Source of the DNA: Candidatus Bathyarchaeota archaeon
GTDB lineage: Archaea; Thermoproteota; Bathyarchaeia; Bathyarchaeales; Bathycorpusculaceae
Length of the DNA: 64,000 nucleotides
Reading direction: 5' to 3'
NCBI GenBank assembly: GCA_026014665.1
Contig: JAOZHX010000022.1
Span: 62,001-126,000 of the forward strand
How positions within the stretch are numbered: the stretch's first letter is position 1; each line of letters opens with the position of its first letter. The translations under genes were made by a program, and so were the position numbers. Shown piece by piece: positions 36,273 to 45,657 of this stretch. The notes beneath the pieces were generated by a model that searched no databases, was not told the origin of the DNA, and saw only the letters and a program-made list of their open reading frames with translations.

Positions 36273-36655
36273 TGTGGTGAGGCCCTCCTCTCAACACTTG
36301 CTTGAGGCTTTAACACTAAAGAAGATTTATCGGTTGTGGCTAACTCATAGAAAACAGAGCTTTTAATGGCGTTTCTGGGGCAGCTTTCCGCGCATTGATA
36401 GCAAAAGATACAACTATCAAGTTTAAATTGCGGTCGCCGCTTCCCATCGATAACGACCATTTCAATAGCTTTTGCTGGGCAATCTCTGCTGCAGAGACCG
36501 CAACTGACACATAGGTTTATGTCAAAGACCTGTTGTCCACGGAAATCAGCCGGTAACGTGGGCTTAACAAACGGATACTTAGTTGTTACTGGCTTAGTGA
36601 ATATGTGTGAAACGGCTCTTTTGAGCATAGGCGGGATTCGTGTTTTTTTCGACAT
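36269..36655 (-). CDS. nuoI: ferredoxin-like subunit NuoI with two 4Fe-4S clusters
   Basis: A 128-residue subunit carrying electrons from the donor to the NuoB-type cluster. Two clusters are visible: INLCVSCGLCSRDCPAKAIE and LDSCIFCYQCAESCPRNAI. An amphipathic N-terminus (MLKRAVSHIFTKPVT) anchors it to the membrane. With no NuoE, F or G gene in the operon, ferredoxin or an FrhB-type protein is the probable partner. Confidence 0.95.
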   Translation of the reverse strand: MSKKTRIPPMLKRAVSHIFTKPVTTKYPFVKPTLPADFRGQQVFDINLCVSCGLCSRDCPAKAIEMVVIDGKRRPQFKLDSCIFCYQCAESCPRNAIKSSVFYELATTDKSSLVLKPQASVERRASPQ

Positions 36656-36659
36656 TTTA

Positions 36660-37649
36660 TTACACCACCAGTGGGTAAACCCAGGTAACCATAGCCACAG
36701 TCAGTATAAGCGATAACACTGCGGAGGGCAAGAGTATTTTCCAGTTCGCTGACAACACTTGATCAAGGCGTAAACGAGCGAAAACACAGGTTATGTATTC
36801 AGTGATAACTACCACTGCCAACAATTTGAGCACAAACCACAGGGAGTACCAGAACGCTGGCAACCCAAAGAACACTGGCCCGCTTGATCCACCCAAGAAC
36901 AACTCCACCACAAGGGCTGCACCGAAGACAATCTGCACGTCACGGGTCAAATGCAGAAACGCCAGCTTACCGCCGGTGTATTCAGTTTCTAAGCCGCCTA
37001 CCACTTCGCTTTCAGCATGCGGAATGTCAAAGGGATCTTTTTCCAATTCTGCCTGCATAGATATAATAAATAAAACAAAAGCCCATGGCGCCAAGACAAT
37101 GTAGGGTATTGTTTGCGCCGAAGCTATGGCAGCGATGCTGAGGCTACCGGCTATGAAAGCAGGTGTTAAGCCTACTAGAAAGAGTGGTATGTCGTAACCT
37201 AAGAACTGCGTTAAGACCCTTGCAGAACCGATTGCACCGTAAGGGTTGGATGATGCCCAACCTGAGAGGAACAAGAGAAAGTTGGCAATCGTAACAAAAG
37301 CCAATATGACAATCAAATCGCCGTTAAAACCGCTGACAGAAAGAACGCTTGCGCCATCAACGGGTAAGAAACACATTGCAAACACCATTACGGAAAACGC
37401 AACCAGTGGAGCAAATTTGAAGATGAATTTTTTGGCATCTCGAGGTTGGATGTCTTCTTTGGTTAGAAGTTTAATGAAGTCTGCTAAGGGCTGCAGAATA
37501 CCGAATGGTCCAGCAACCATGGGGCCTACTCTGTTTTGTATGCGTGCTTCGATTTTGCGTTCCATCCAGTCACAGAACAATGTTAACAATAACACAAAGG
37601 TAAAGCCTGGGAAGACAAGAATCCTAAAGATTAGCCAGAAGTCAATCAT
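36660..37649 (-). CDS. nuoH: complex I/group 4 hydrogenase subunit NuoH
   Basis: A 329-residue, eight-helix subunit linking the soluble module with the proton channel. The conserved cytoplasmic loops are present: RIQNRVGPMVAGPFGILQP, LADFIKLLTKED and ELEKDPFDIPHAESEVVGG with LETEYTG. Those acidic residues form the quinone-like cavity region in complex I and the E-channel in hydrogenases. It lies seven bases after the fused NuoCD gene. Confidence 0.95.
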   Translation of the reverse strand: MIDFWLIFRILVFPGFTFVLLLTLFCDWMERKIEARIQNRVGPMVAGPFGILQPLADFIKLLTKEDIQPRDAKKFIFKFAPLVAFSVMVFAMCFLPVDGASVLSVSGFNGDLIVILAFVTIANFLLFLSGWASSNPYGAIGSARVLTQFLGYDIPLFLVGLTPAFIAGSLSIAAIASAQTIPYIVLAPWAFVLFIISMQAELEKDPFDIPHAESEVVGGLETEYTGGKLAFLHLTRDVQIVFGAALVVELFLGGSSGPVFFGLPAFWYSLWFVLKLLAVVVITEYITCVFARLRLDQVLSANWKILLPSAVLSLILTVAMVTWVYPLVV

Positions 37650-37656
37650 GTTTTTG

Positions 37657-39228
37657 TCACCTGTCAGTGCATGAGAAGCAGGGGTCTAAGCTTACAAAGT
37701 TCGAAGGAACATCAGCTATGCTCTCACCGATGGCTGTCTTGAGGAAAGCCGGAATGTTGGCGTAAGTTGGAGTTCGCACTTTCACTCGCTCAGGCATGGC
37801 AGTACCATTGCTTTTCACGTAGTAGAACAGTTCACCTCTGGGTGCTTCTACTCGGTTAACTGCTTCACCTGCAGGCACAACTCTCGGCGCCTTAACACGA
37901 AACGGTCCAGGCGGAAGGTTGTCGATGGCATATTCGATTATGTTTATGCTTTCTTCGACTTCATCCATGCGGACGTTCATTCGCGCCCATGTGTCACCTT
38001 GCGTATAAACGATTTCTTTGAAAGGAATCTCGCCGTATGCTTCATAGGGTTCATCTTTGCGAACATCGATGTCGTACCCTGAACCTCTGGCGACAGGACC
38101 AACGACGGAGAGTTTAATGGCGTCTTCCCTTTTGAGTACGCCTACGTTTTTCATACGCATCTTTAGTGACGGCTCATCTTCGTAGACTTGCCTGTAAAAT
38201 GGCAGTTTCTTGCGTAAATCAGTAAGTGTCGCCTTGATTTTTGGGATATCTTCTTCTTTTATGTCGCGTCGTACTCCACCCACAGTCATCAGGGAAGAGT
38301 AAACGCGGTTGCCGCTGGTCAACTCGATTAAATCCATGATGGGCTCACGGTCGCGCCAGAAATACTGGAAAAGTGTTTCATAGCCGATTTCTAGGCCTGC
38401 GTGCCCAAGAGTCAGGAGGTGGCTGTGTAATCTGTTTAGCTCCAAAGCTATGACACGGAGGTATTTGGCTCTTTGAGGCACTTCAATTTTTAATATTTTC
38501 TCAACTGTTTCAACGAAGCTGCAAGCGTGGATGCTGTTACAGATGCCGCAGATTCGCTCGACCAAGTAAACGTCTTGCAGGAAAGTGCGTGATTCAGTCG
38601 CTTTCTCAATGCCCCGGTGTACATAGCCAACTCGAGGGTCCACTCGGGTAACGGTTTCGCCATCGACTGTAACTACAAATTTCTCAGGTTCAAGTAGCGC
38701 TGGATGCTGAGGACCAAGCACAATCTTTACTTGCTTTCCATCAGAAGGCTGCGTGATAACATCTTTTGAGGGGTTAAGTTTCACGTCATAGGGATTAACA
38801 TCTTTGCGAAGGGGATACACGCCTTCTGGCCAATTATCCGATAAAACGAAGTGCCCTGGGCTTGGGTGTCCTTCGAAAACTATACCAAAGAGGTCTGCGA
38901 CTTCAAGTTCATGGAAGACGGCGCCTGGCATAATGTCGGTTATGGTTTGAATTTTAGGGCTCTCTCTCGGCACTTCGGCGCGTATCGTGACAAAGGCGTT
39001 GGATGTGCGAATATGATAGAGCAAACCCAAGTTTGCGCCAAGGTCTAAGCCAGTAATGGATGTTATGGCAGTTTTTTCGTCTGCGTCCAACAGGGTTTGG
39101 ATGACTTCACGATGCAGCCCGTTGGTTGTAGCAATGGCAGCTGTGCCAAGCTGACCAGGTTGTATTTGCACTTTATCCTTAAGTTTGGATTCAATTACAC
39201 TAATGATGTTAACGTTACTGTTTGGCAA
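37657..39228 (-). CDS. [NiFe] group 4 hydrogenase large subunit, NuoC-NuoD fusion
   Basis: A 523-residue fusion: a NuoC-type domain (residues 1-150, FHELEVADLFGIVFEGHP) joined to a NuoD/hydrogenase large subunit. Both nickel-binding cysteine pairs are present: C227/C230 in ERICGICNSIH and C517/C520 in DPCFSCTDR. Respiratory NuoD lacks these. The protein stops directly after CTDR, so there is no C-terminal peptide to cleave during maturation. It should bind a NiFe(CN)2CO site and make or oxidise H2. HypA-F maturation genes are not in the window. Confidence 0.92.
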   Translation of the reverse strand: MPNSNVNIISVIESKLKDKVQIQPGQLGTAAIATTNGLHREVIQTLLDADEKTAITSITGLDLGANLGLLYHIRTSNAFVTIRAEVPRESPKIQTITDIMPGAVFHELEVADLFGIVFEGHPSPGHFVLSDNWPEGVYPLRKDVNPYDVKLNPSKDVITQPSDGKQVKIVLGPQHPALLEPEKFVVTVDGETVTRVDPRVGYVHRGIEKATESRTFLQDVYLVERICGICNSIHACSFVETVEKILKIEVPQRAKYLRVIALELNRLHSHLLTLGHAGLEIGYETLFQYFWRDREPIMDLIELTSGNRVYSSLMTVGGVRRDIKEEDIPKIKATLTDLRKKLPFYRQVYEDEPSLKMRMKNVGVLKREDAIKLSVVGPVARGSGYDIDVRKDEPYEAYGEIPFKEIVYTQGDTWARMNVRMDEVEESINIIEYAIDNLPPGPFRVKAPRVVPAGEAVNRVEAPRGELFYYVKSNGTAMPERVKVRTPTYANIPAFLKTAIGESIADVPSNFVSLDPCFSCTDR

Positions 39229-39781
39229 CTACTTTTGCCTCCTCAACAACTGGTTTAACTTCCGGTACAGGAACCGTTTCAGCTTTTGAAGCTTCAGATT
39301 CAGCTTCATTCTTTAACGGCTCAGCCTTTTTTTCGCCCTTGGGCTGTTTTTTGGGTTTAGGCGGGTTGAGAGCGTTTAAGAGCTTAACTACGCCATCCAT
39401 GATTGCTTCTGGGCGAGGGGGGCAACCAGGTATGTAAGCGGTAACGGGTATGACTTTGTCGACGCCTCCAGCCACGTTATAGCATCCGGCGAAGACACCG
39501 CCACTGCATGCGCAAGCACCTATAGCTACAACAAATTTTGGTTGAGGCATCTGATCGTAGACGCGTTTTAGGCGTTCTTCGCATTGTTTTGTTACAGCAC
39601 CTGTAACTAGCAAAACATCAGCATGCCGCGGAGAGGGCTCAAGCTTTACACCGAAGCGTTCAACGTCATATTTAGGTGTAAGTAAAGCCACGATTTCAAT
39701 GTCACAGCCATTGCAGGCCCCTGAGTTGAAATGCAAAACCCAAGGAGATTTTACTCGCGCCCATGTAACCGTGTTCGTCAT
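39215..39781 (-). CDS. [NiFe] group 4 hydrogenase small subunit (NuoB-like)
   Basis: A 188-residue subunit holding the proximal 4Fe-4S cluster. Ligands are likely C23 and C26 (SGACNGCDIE), C90 (AIGACACSGG) and C120 (IPGCPPRPE). The CNGCDIE form is typical of Ech/Hyc-type hydrogenases and differs from the CC motif of complex I. The last ~45 residues form an unusual Lys/Glu/Pro-rich tail. It overlaps the large subunit gene by 14 bases and NuoA by one base. Confidence 0.92.
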   Translation of the reverse strand: MTNTVTWARVKSPWVLHFNSGACNGCDIEIVALLTPKYDVERFGVKLEPSPRHADVLLVTGAVTKQCEERLKRVYDQMPQPKFVVAIGACACSGGVFAGCYNVAGGVDKVIPVTAYIPGCPPRPEAIMDGVVKLLNALNPPKPKKQPKGEKKAEPLKNEAESEASKAETVPVPEVKPVVEEAKVVAKQ

Positions 39782-40113
39782 TAGTCTTTGCCGCCTCCTT
39801 CTAGAAGTACCAACCCTGCAGACAGCAGTATGCCCAGGTAGAGAACCAGCAGAAGGGGGTTTGTCATACCTACGGTAAAGGAAGCGAACGCCAACAGTAG
39901 CACCGATGAGTCAAAGATTACAAAGTAAATCAAATACTTGTACAGGGAGACGTTGACCTTCAACCCATGGAAAGATACTCTTTCCCCACAGGCGTATGAG
40001 GCTTGCTCGTTTTCGCTTACGGTGGTTTTGGGCGCTAACCGCTTGCCTATAGTGTAAATCGCAAGCGTGGAAATGAAGATTAACGCGAAAGCTAAGAGGG
40101 CTTCCACAATCAC
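39781..40113 (-). CDS. nuoA: complex I-like subunit NuoA
   Basis: A 110-residue, three-helix protein starting with GTG behind an AAGGAGAG ribosome site. YACGERVSFHGLKVNVSLYK corresponds to the conserved YECGxxP-FxYY loop of NuoA, and YFVIFDSSVLLLAFAS to the F-DVE helix, with Asp kept and Glu replaced by Ser. NuoA is normally found with complex I and Fpo and not with [NiFe] hydrogenases, so its place at the head of this operon is unusual. Confidence 0.9.
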   Translation of the reverse strand: MIVEALLAFALIFISTLAIYTIGKRLAPKTTVSENEQASYACGERVSFHGLKVNVSLYKYLIYFVIFDSSVLLLAFASFTVGMTNPLLLVLYLGILLSAGLVLLEGGGKD

Positions 40114-40457
40114 TTGCTTTTCTCTCCTTGATTTTTCTTAAACAACTCAGCCCTGGGTGAAGGGCTGAATTTGCATTTGTTATAGACAAAAGCATAACTA
40201 TGAACATATTTAAGGTTATCTACATGATTACTGTTTAAATGGGCGATATTTTTTGGAATTTTCAGCTGAACGTTCTCTGTCAGATATGTGCTGCCAGCCG
40301 ATGTGCCGACAACATTCTCCCGTATTATAGCTTTTTCTCCCATAGTACCCCGAGCTAGTTCTCTATAGAGAGAAGCACTCAGATTTAAAGATTAACAAAT
40401 AAACAACGTAAACTTCATGGAGTTTAGCAGTTTAGCAAACCAAACAAGAATAGAGCG
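40114..40457 (-). promoter_or_regulatory. leader and promoter region of the hydrogenase operon
   Basis: On the minus strand a BRE/TATA-like CCTTAAATATG lies at about 40205-40217, followed by a 7-base hairpin, CAGCCCT with AGGGCTG (40148-40167), and then the AAGGAGAG ribosome site. The hairpin is in the expected leader but has no T-run, so it is not a typical terminator. A 77-codon minus-strand frame (40110-40343) spans the promoter and is rejected. No other gene is seen in this gap. Confidence 0.5.
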
Positions 40458-40922
40458 TTATTCTGTGTCGGCTGTCCCGTGCCAACGTCTTTCTAAATAC
40501 AGAATCAGGCTGAAGAGTCCCCTGCTTATGATTACAAGAATTAGAACCGTGAATTCTTCGTAGGTTCGTGTAACCACGGTCTTTATGATTTCTGCGCCGA
40601 TGAAAAATTCTAAGCTTAATGTTAAATAGCCTGAAAGGAAACGCGTGACGCAGGAAGGCTGGTAGGTATCCCTGATTTTGCATTGTATGAATCGAATCGT
40701 TACTGCTAAGGCACCGAAAATGATGATACCACCGCCGATAAGGTAAATCAGGTTGGTAGCAACATTGAGTAGGGTATCTACGATGCTTTCTAATCCAGGA
40801 ATGAATATGCCGCTGAGAGGAGACAATATAGCGCCTATAACCGCTAAGACCGCTATTACGAATATTAATGCGATAGTTAGAGGACTTATACCTCGCTTAG
40901 GTGGTACAGTGCATTCAGCCAT
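40458..40922 (-). CDS. DUF1622 membrane protein
   Basis: A 154-residue protein with three membrane helices. The central part matches DUF1622: RFLSGYLTLSLEFFIGAEII, KTVVTRTYEEFTVLILVIIS and RGLFSLILYLER. The family's function is unknown. It lies between the FrhB-CBS gene (67 bases upstream) and the hydrogenase operon, all on the minus strand, so it could be expressed with either. Confidence 0.88.
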   Translation of the reverse strand: MAECTVPPKRGISPLTIALIFVIAVLAVIGAILSPLSGIFIPGLESIVDTLLNVATNLIYLIGGGIIIFGALAVTIRFIQCKIRDTYQPSCVTRFLSGYLTLSLEFFIGAEIIKTVVTRTYEEFTVLILVIISRGLFSLILYLERRWHGTADTE

Positions 40923-40989
40923 AGCTCAAGGCAACCCAACTGGTGGTACATTTAAGATGTTTTTGCTTTATAAATGTGATTAAAAAATG

Positions 40990-42510
40990 CTATTGCTGCG
41001 TCAGTATGTGCATAAGATCTGTTTTGGTGATTACACCTGCAATTTTTTTAGGCTCATTCCTTGCTAATATGATTATTCGTCCGGTCTCGTTTTCGCTCAT
41101 TTTTTTGAAGGCTTCCAGGGCGGTCTCGTCTGTATAAGCAGTGACAAGTTTATGTCTCGCTATTTCTCCAACCGTAGTATGGCTGCGCTTTTCTTTGTCA
41201 ACACTTACTGCTTCCTCCAGGGTTATCCATCCAAGAGGTTCACCGTTTTGGTTTACCAATGGATAACCAATGTGGTGACATCGAGCAACAAGGTCTAAGA
41301 ATTGGCTTACTGTAGTAGTTTCAAGCACAGTCTTAACGTTCTTTGCCATTATATCGGCGATTTTAGTCTTGGCTAACGCCTCTGACTCTCTAAGCAAAGT
41401 TGCGGGTAAGTAACCACTTATTTTCTCGATTTCTTTGGCGTTTTTCAGCCCAGCATTTCGCTTATTCATTGCCGCAATCATTACACGTTCTATAACGGTG
41501 GGTTCTTCTTCAATAACCCATGTGTTTATGGCGCCGTTTTCAACCGCTTTGTAGAAGAAATCTTCGCCGGCTTTGGTGCGGATTATGACGGTTGACCAAT
41601 CTTTCATTGGATAAGCGCTACCGATGGATATGTCGGCCAACTCGGATGTGAAGTCTGTGCATTTGCGGCAGCTTGGCAGGATGTGTTCTGAAGCCTCAGA
41701 CATCGGAATTCGAAGTTCACCTTTTGATGTAGTGATTACGAGTTTGGAGGATAATCGCAGTTGCTTGACATCGGATGGGTCTACGTTATACTTGGTTTTT
41801 ATGTACTCTAAGAGTGCGTTAAGTGAGAGCGTGCCAAAGCAGAATAATCCGATGGTGATCTTTAAGTTGTTGCTGATTTTATGTTGCCAAGCTTCTAATT
41901 TACGTAATGCCAAGACGTGGCAGGGCACTCCAACGAAGGCAATGTTCGATTTTCCATACGCGTAAACAGCGCTTCCATAAGCTTTAGCTACGGAGGAGGG
42001 GAAAAACTTGCTTCCTATAGCAGACATTATGTCATCTGGAACAGTTGCCACTGAAGCCTTGGGCTTAGCGGGGTTGTCGGGTTCCACTTGAGATACGATG
42101 GCGCTGTCAAAGAGCTTGTTTTCGATACCAAACTTCAATAGTGAAGTCACAACGCCTCCACCTCGACTTAGTTCGCGTATTTTTGGGTCCACGGCTTGAG
42201 CGAGGACTATTTTGCGATAGTAACCTAAAGCCTCATTTTTCACCGGTGTATCAGCGACAAAACTTAGGCTTCTAAGTAGGAGCGCTTCGGAGTGTGGACA
42301 AATCTCGTAGCAGATAGGGCATAAATCCATATCTTTTGAGCAATCGTATGTATGCTTTACCTTTTCGCCTTCCACATGTAAAGCGCTAACTGGACAAGCT
42401 GCCTCACAGGCGCCACATTGGGTGCAGAAACCAGCGTCAATTATTCTCTTTTCCAAGACATTGTATGCTATTAACGAATCACTTTTTTGTCCCATCGGTA
42501 CCCTCGCCAA
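40990..42510 (-). CDS. FrhB/FpoF-type F420 oxidoreductase subunit fused to CBS domains
   Basis: A 506-residue protein. The N-terminal ferredoxin region has C29, C32, C35 and C39 (GFCTQCGACEAACP) and a second set C57, C64, C67, C71. The FrhB N- and C-domains follow (RELSRGGGVVTSLLKFGIEN, VGVPCHVLALRKLE, CRKCTDFTSELADISIG), which bind FAD and F420. Residues about 385-506 are two CBS domains (KIADIMAKNVKTVLETTTVS; TVGEIARHKLVTAYTDETAL), probably binding adenine nucleotides. The protein may feed F420H2 electrons to the adjacent membrane complex, with control by energy charge. The fusion is uncommon. Confidence 0.85.
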   Translation of the reverse strand: MARVPMGQKSDSLIAYNVLEKRIIDAGFCTQCGACEAACPVSALHVEGEKVKHTYDCSKDMDLCPICYEICPHSEALLLRSLSFVADTPVKNEALGYYRKIVLAQAVDPKIRELSRGGGVVTSLLKFGIENKLFDSAIVSQVEPDNPAKPKASVATVPDDIMSAIGSKFFPSSVAKAYGSAVYAYGKSNIAFVGVPCHVLALRKLEAWQHKISNNLKITIGLFCFGTLSLNALLEYIKTKYNVDPSDVKQLRLSSKLVITTSKGELRIPMSEASEHILPSCRKCTDFTSELADISIGSAYPMKDWSTVIIRTKAGEDFFYKAVENGAINTWVIEEEPTVIERVMIAAMNKRNAGLKNAKEIEKISGYLPATLLRESEALAKTKIADIMAKNVKTVLETTTVSQFLDLVARCHHIGYPLVNQNGEPLGWITLEEAVSVDKEKRSHTTVGEIARHKLVTAYTDETALEAFKKMSENETGRIIILARNEPKKIAGVITKTDLMHILTQQ

Positions 42511-42611
42511 TAAAAAGAAACATGGCTCTTAAAAGGTTAATTGAAAAAAATAAGAAATTAAACATCTCTACATACGACGTCAGCAATATGTTCCCATCAA
42601 TCAACCAAGCC

Positions 42612-43730
42612 TTAAACCGAAATTTCTTCGGTTAAGCCAGCCTCAGGATAGGGGAACAAATGTGCCTTATCTAACGGATACGTTATGGTTACTTCATCAC
42701 CTACGTTAATCCATTGCTCGGTTAACGAGGGCCTATTTATTACAAAGCGGTCACCATTATCAAGCCTGATTTCATAGCGAACAATGGTGCCTTCAAAAGT
42801 GGTTTTATCCACTTGACCAAACAATGCATTTTCAGCCTTAATGTGTCCTCGTTTCATTTCACAGGTCTCAGGCCTGATGGCTAAGACCACACGCTCTTCT
42901 TTCTTGATGTCTCGAGGATTTAGCGCTTTAATTCTCAAACCTTGGCGGAGTTCGATTTCCGAGTAAGCATCATTGACTTCGGTAATGTAACCCTCTAGGA
43001 AGTTAGATTCACCGATGAAGTGGGCAACAAACAAGCTGTTAGGGTGCATATAGAGTTCTTGAGGAGTGCCAATTTGCACTACCTTGCCCTTCTTCATAAC
43101 AGCGATTCTATCAGAAATCGACATGGCTTCTGCCTGATCGTGAGTTACGTGAATCGCGGTTAACTTGAGGTCCTTTGCCATCCTGCGGATTTCATATCGA
43201 ATTTCATTTCGGACTTTAGCGTCCAGCTGTCCGAGAGGCTCGTCTAAAAGCAAGGTTTTTGCACCCGCGGCCAACGCTCGGGCAACAGCTATCCGCTGCA
43301 TCATCCCGCCGCTAAGTTCCGAAGGATAAGCGTTCAACCGCTCGTTGAGTTTAACTAGTTCAAGGACTTCGTGTCCGATTGTTTCTGATTGTTTAGCATC
43401 ATAGTTTTTAACTTTTGGACCGTAAAGCACGTTGCTCCAAGCCGTCATATGCGGGAAGAGAGCAAAAGTTTGGAAGACGAAACCGATGTCTCGATCTTCA
43501 GGCGGCACTTTGTCGACGCGTCGGTCTCCGATGTAGATTTCGCCGCTCGTAGGCTCGATTAGGCCAGCTATGAGTCGTAAAAGGGTCGTTTTGCCACAAC
43601 CGCTGGGTCCCAGCAGAGAGAAGTATTCTTGGTCCTGAATGGTTAAGCTGACGTTGTCTAAGGCATAGAGGTTGCCGTATTTTTTGGTAACGTTTACTAT
43701 GCGGACTTCGGGCATGATTGGATTCTCCAT
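42612..43730 (-). CDS. ABC importer ATP-binding protein (PotA/FbpC/ModC-like)
   Basis: A 372-residue ATPase with Walker A GPSGCGKTTLL, signature ELSGGMMQRIAVARA, Walker B TLLLDEPLGQLD and H-loop HVTHDQAEAM. The C-terminal ~130 residues form a TOBE-like domain (VVLAIRPETCEM, VGDEVTITYP). It energises the fused permease encoded 36 bases upstream. The class includes iron, thiamine, molybdate, sulfate and polyamine importers. The start may be the ATG five codons inside (MPEVRI). Confidence 0.92.
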   Translation of the reverse strand: MENPIMPEVRIVNVTKKYGNLYALDNVSLTIQDQEYFSLLGPSGCGKTTLLRLIAGLIEPTSGEIYIGDRRVDKVPPEDRDIGFVFQTFALFPHMTAWSNVLYGPKVKNYDAKQSETIGHEVLELVKLNERLNAYPSELSGGMMQRIAVARALAAGAKTLLLDEPLGQLDAKVRNEIRYEIRRMAKDLKLTAIHVTHDQAEAMSISDRIAVMKKGKVVQIGTPQELYMHPNSLFVAHFIGESNFLEGYITEVNDAYSEIELRQGLRIKALNPRDIKKEERVVLAIRPETCEMKRGHIKAENALFGQVDKTTFEGTIVRYEIRLDNGDRFVINRPSLTEQWINVGDEVTITYPLDKAHLFPYPEAGLTEEISV

Positions 43731-43766
43731 TTGTGTTTTGTTTGGGTGTTTTTATTAGTTGCCATT

Positions 43767-45449
43767 CTAAACCTTCCCTTTCCTAGTTAAAAGCCGCAAA
43801 ACCAGCAGGATGATGAAGCTAAAGAGTATTAACAGTCCGCATGCTAAACCCACGGTTAGGGCGTTGACTCCAGCAATGGGGGATATGCCTCTTAGAGAAT
43901 TAACCCAGTTCACGACCAACACAGGCGCAGTTTGCAGGGTAGAAGTCACCGCCAACGTTGCACCAGTTTCACTTACACTTCGAGTAAACACTATGATTGC
44001 ACCTGACAAAATCGAGTACTTTGTAAGGGGCAACACGATGGTTCTAAAGAGGGTGAAGGGCTTGGCACCCAAAGTTTTAGCGGCTTCCTCCATGTCGATG
44101 TTTATTCGTTCCATAGCCGCCGACATCGACCTAACGAAATATGGATAAGTAATCGCTAAATGTGCAAAAACTAAGAGGGCAAAATCTGGTATGCCAGGGA
44201 TGCCCTGCCAGAAAAACCTCAAAGATAATCCTAACGCAATGGAGGGCACGATTATTGGGACGTTTATGAGTGTGTCTATGATGGCTGAGGGCAACTTGCC
44301 GAACGTTTTGCGTGCAATAAGAATAGCAATAGGTATGCCAAGAATAATCCCTAAAACGGTTACTATAGCGGCTAAGCCGTATGAAAGCAGGAGGCTTTGC
44401 CAGTAACTTGCCCATATACCTGATCCAGTGAAAGCCTCAACAAAGGTTGTTCCGGTAGCGACTGCTTGGAAAGCAGGTAATGCGACAAAAAGCGAGGGAA
44501 TGAGCACTATGACCAAGAATACAAACAGGGTTATGCTGTTACGTGACCAAGCTGCTTTAGCATAGCTTAGTTTCTTTTCAAAAATGGGCAAGCCATGCCC
44601 AAACGGCAGTTTAATGCGTTGACCCAAAACTCGTATTATCGCAAAAATCGTCAGCGAAACTACGATAAGGATGAGACTGGCAAAGACTGTTGCACCCTCG
44701 TATTGTGCTTGAGTTAACGAACCATTTTTAAACGCATTGCTGAGATTTTGTAGAAACACTGGCCCATTCTGAAATGCACCTGCCACGATAAAGGTGGCGC
44801 CCGTCTCTGAAAGTGAGCGGGCAAACGCAAGCGAAAAAGCAGCGATTAAAGACGGCTTAATAATTGGAAAAGTCACGGTTCGAGCTGCCGTCAGTGGCGG
44901 TGCTCCAAGAGTTCTCGACGCACGCTCATACTCCATCTTATAGTCAAGCATGGCTCCCACGATGACTCGAACTACGACGGGGTAAGAAAAAGTGAAATGT
45001 AAAAGCATAACTAAAAGCCAACCTGGAGAAACAAGCGTTGAACCAAACAAGTCGGAGAGGCCACCGCTTGAACTCCAAAACAGCAACAGCGAATAACCCA
45101 AAGCAGCGGTTGGCACCACAAATGGAATATCAGCAAACGTGTCGAGGACGCTTAGCCACCTTGATTTTCCACGCGAGATAATCCAGGCTAAAGGCAAGCC
45201 AGCAATAAGGTCCAATGCAGCTACGACTAAGCCTATTATGAACGAGTTAGAAATGGCGCCTAACGCTGCGTTCATCAGCTCCGGCTGCCCAAAAACGGCC
45301 TGCAAAGACCCGGCTTTTATAAGGATGCCTATAATGGGGGGAATAAGTATGATGGCAAAAAAAATAATGATTGCAGAGAGGTACAGGGTGTATTTTAAGG
45401 GTTTTTTGGCAGATAAAGTGTTGAGTGTGTTCCACAGTTTACTAAGCAA
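43767..45449 (-). CDS. fused two-domain ABC importer permease (ThiP/FbpB-like)
   Basis: A 560-residue protein with 12 membrane helices made of two binding-protein-dependent permease domains, each with an EAA loop (YERASRTLGAPPLTAARTVTFP near 175 and DMEEAAKTLGAKPFTLFRTI near 460). Such fusions occur in ferric iron (FbpB) and thiamine (ThiP) importers. No substrate-binding protein gene lies beside it within the window, so the substrate remains open. Confidence 0.92.
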   Translation of the reverse strand: MLSKLWNTLNTLSAKKPLKYTLYLSAIIIFFAIILIPPIIGILIKAGSLQAVFGQPELMNAALGAISNSFIIGLVVAALDLIAGLPLAWIISRGKSRWLSVLDTFADIPFVVPTAALGYSLLLFWSSSGGLSDLFGSTLVSPGWLLVMLLHFTFSYPVVVRVIVGAMLDYKMEYERASRTLGAPPLTAARTVTFPIIKPSLIAAFSLAFARSLSETGATFIVAGAFQNGPVFLQNLSNAFKNGSLTQAQYEGATVFASLILIVVSLTIFAIIRVLGQRIKLPFGHGLPIFEKKLSYAKAAWSRNSITLFVFLVIVLIPSLFVALPAFQAVATGTTFVEAFTGSGIWASYWQSLLLSYGLAAIVTVLGIILGIPIAILIARKTFGKLPSAIIDTLINVPIIVPSIALGLSLRFFWQGIPGIPDFALLVFAHLAITYPYFVRSMSAAMERINIDMEEAAKTLGAKPFTLFRTIVLPLTKYSILSGAIIVFTRSVSETGATLAVTSTLQTAPVLVVNWVNSLRGISPIAGVNALTVGLACGLLILFSFIILLVLRLLTRKGKV

Positions 45450-45657
45450 GGTGCCGCTCCTATCTTAGAGACTATTTTTTGCTCAAAAAAGAACTTAATT
45501 AACCATTCAAGTATATTAGCTGTTACATAGAGCAAGCGGTTTTCTACAAGCTAATAAATAAAAATCAGTTAGCCAATGTTTAAAAAACATGATTGCACAA
45601 TTTTTGGAACAGAAGGCTTATCAGCGAAAAAAAGGATAAATTAATTGGTGAAATTTT

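Noticed and set aside
37657-39781. Reading the operon as ordinary respiratory complex I or F420H2 dehydrogenase
   Set aside because: The large subunit keeps both nickel-binding cysteine pairs and the small subunit has the hydrogenase-type CNGC motif, which complex I and Fpo lack.
40110-40343. A 77-codon minus-strand frame upstream of NuoA
   Set aside because: It spans the predicted TATA box and leader hairpin of the hydrogenase operon and does not resemble a known protein.
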